A DNA stretch of 36,123 bases from a virus. A program made the translations under genes and the position numbers. Of the stretch, positions 35,905-36,123 are shown one piece after another. Every line of letters starts with the position of its first letter. Positions within the stretch are counted from its first letter, which is position 1. Location of the stretch: IMG/VR virus record IMGVR_UViG_3300030099_001310, positions 1-36,123 of that record; one strand, 5' to 3'. Below the pieces are notes generated by a model, which was not told the origin of the DNA, searched no databases, and saw nothing but the letters and a program-made list of their open reading frames with translations.

Positions 35905-36123
35905 ATGGCAGATAAAACAATAGCTTTTAAAGTTGAATTAAAAGGTACTGAAGTACAAAAAAAGAAGTTAGCAGGTTTAGAGACTGAGGTTAAAAAGTTA
36001 ACAATCCAAAGAACTAAACTTAATAAGCAGTTAAAAGATGGTACTATAAACACTAAACAATATGGTGCTGCAATTGCAAAGATTAACACAGGGTTAAAAG
36101 CTCATAGAAGGGAGTTACTAGTC
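35905..36123 (+). CDS. Tape-measure protein, N-terminal part (continues at base 1)
   Basis: The true start of the tape-measure gene. ATG 35905 opens MADKTIAFKVELKGTEVQKK, a basic, heptad-rich segment, and the frame runs off the end of the window. Since 36025-36123 equal 1-99 and the frame is the same, the 40 codons 35905-36024 join to the 865 codons ending at 2598, giving about 905 aa. The gene begins 5 nt after the tail-hub stop. Confidence 0.9.
   Translation, partial: MADKTIAFKVELKGTEVQKKKLAGLETEVKKLTIQRTKLNKQLKDGTINTKQYGAAIAKINTGLKAHRRELLV
36025..36123. repeat. 99-bp terminal direct repeat, right copy
   Basis: An exact copy of bases 1-99. See the left copy for interpretation. Confidence 0.95.

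Overview
The window is one complete, circularly permuted genome of a tailed double-stranded DNA phage with a long, probably non-contractile (siphovirus-type) tail. The first 99 bases (1-99) are repeated exactly at the end (36025-36123). They lie inside the tape-measure gene, so the repeat looks like the overlap left when a circular map is opened, and the unique genome is about 36,024 bp. The host is very probably a member of the Bacteroidota, most likely a flavobacterium. The DNA is strongly AT-rich, starts lack Shine-Dalgarno sequences, the best promoters fit the Bacteroidota pattern TTG-N17/20-TAnnTTTG, and many proteins resemble families typical of Bacteroidota phages. I see no integrase, excisionase, CI-like repressor, tRNA or CRISPR array, so a lytic life style is the simplest reading. 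All supported genes are on the + strand.

Layout. 35905-36123 joined to 1-2598 is the tape-measure protein. 2617-3313 holds three small tail-adjacent genes. 3445-8559 is the head block: ClpP-type prohead protease with a scaffold-like tail, major capsid protein, a putative tail-tube protein, portal and head-tail connector. 8563-11320 holds a YadA-like fibre, small genes and a lysis cassette (two membrane proteins around an M15 peptidase endolysin), closed by two tandem terminators. 11499-15789 is an early operon that opens with a Bacteroidota-type promoter and carries a DUF2693-like gene, an Erf/Rad52-like annealing protein, an SSB-like protein, a PAPS-reductase-like protein and a RusA resolvase. 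15918-22509 is replication: two tandem DnaA-domain-IV-like proteins, a DUF4373-type initiator containing an iteron array, a DnaB-type helicase, a fused SF2 helicase-methyltransferase and a MazG-like enzyme. 22548-24303 is the terminase pair. 24366-29346 holds accessory genes, a metallophosphoesterase, a tail-chaperone-like gene with a canonical -1 frameshift site, a glycosyltransferase and several tiny membrane peptides. 29437-35899 is the tail block: fibre-like proteins, neck/terminator proteins and the tail hub.

How the genes work together. The DnaA-like proteins, DUF4373 initiator, iterons and helicase look like a self-contained initiation system, with the origin inside the initiator gene at about 17824-17990. 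The annealing protein, SSB-like protein and RusA would process recombination intermediates. MazG-like and PAPS-reductase-like enzymes probably adjust nucleotide or sulfur metabolism, and the methyltransferase may protect phage DNA. The structural genes sit on two sides of the chosen breakpoint and form one late region on the circle, running from terminase through tail and head to lysis.

Most notable: nine tandem 11-bp iterons followed by an AT-rich stretch inside the initiator gene; an A-AAA-AAG frameshift site that extends the tail-chaperone-like protein into a frame with no start of its own; a TATATT-type element placed 4-5 nt before the ATG of four genes, suggesting leaderless transcripts; SSB-like DDLPF tails on two different replication proteins; and a run of very small membrane peptides coupled by overlapping stop/start codons.
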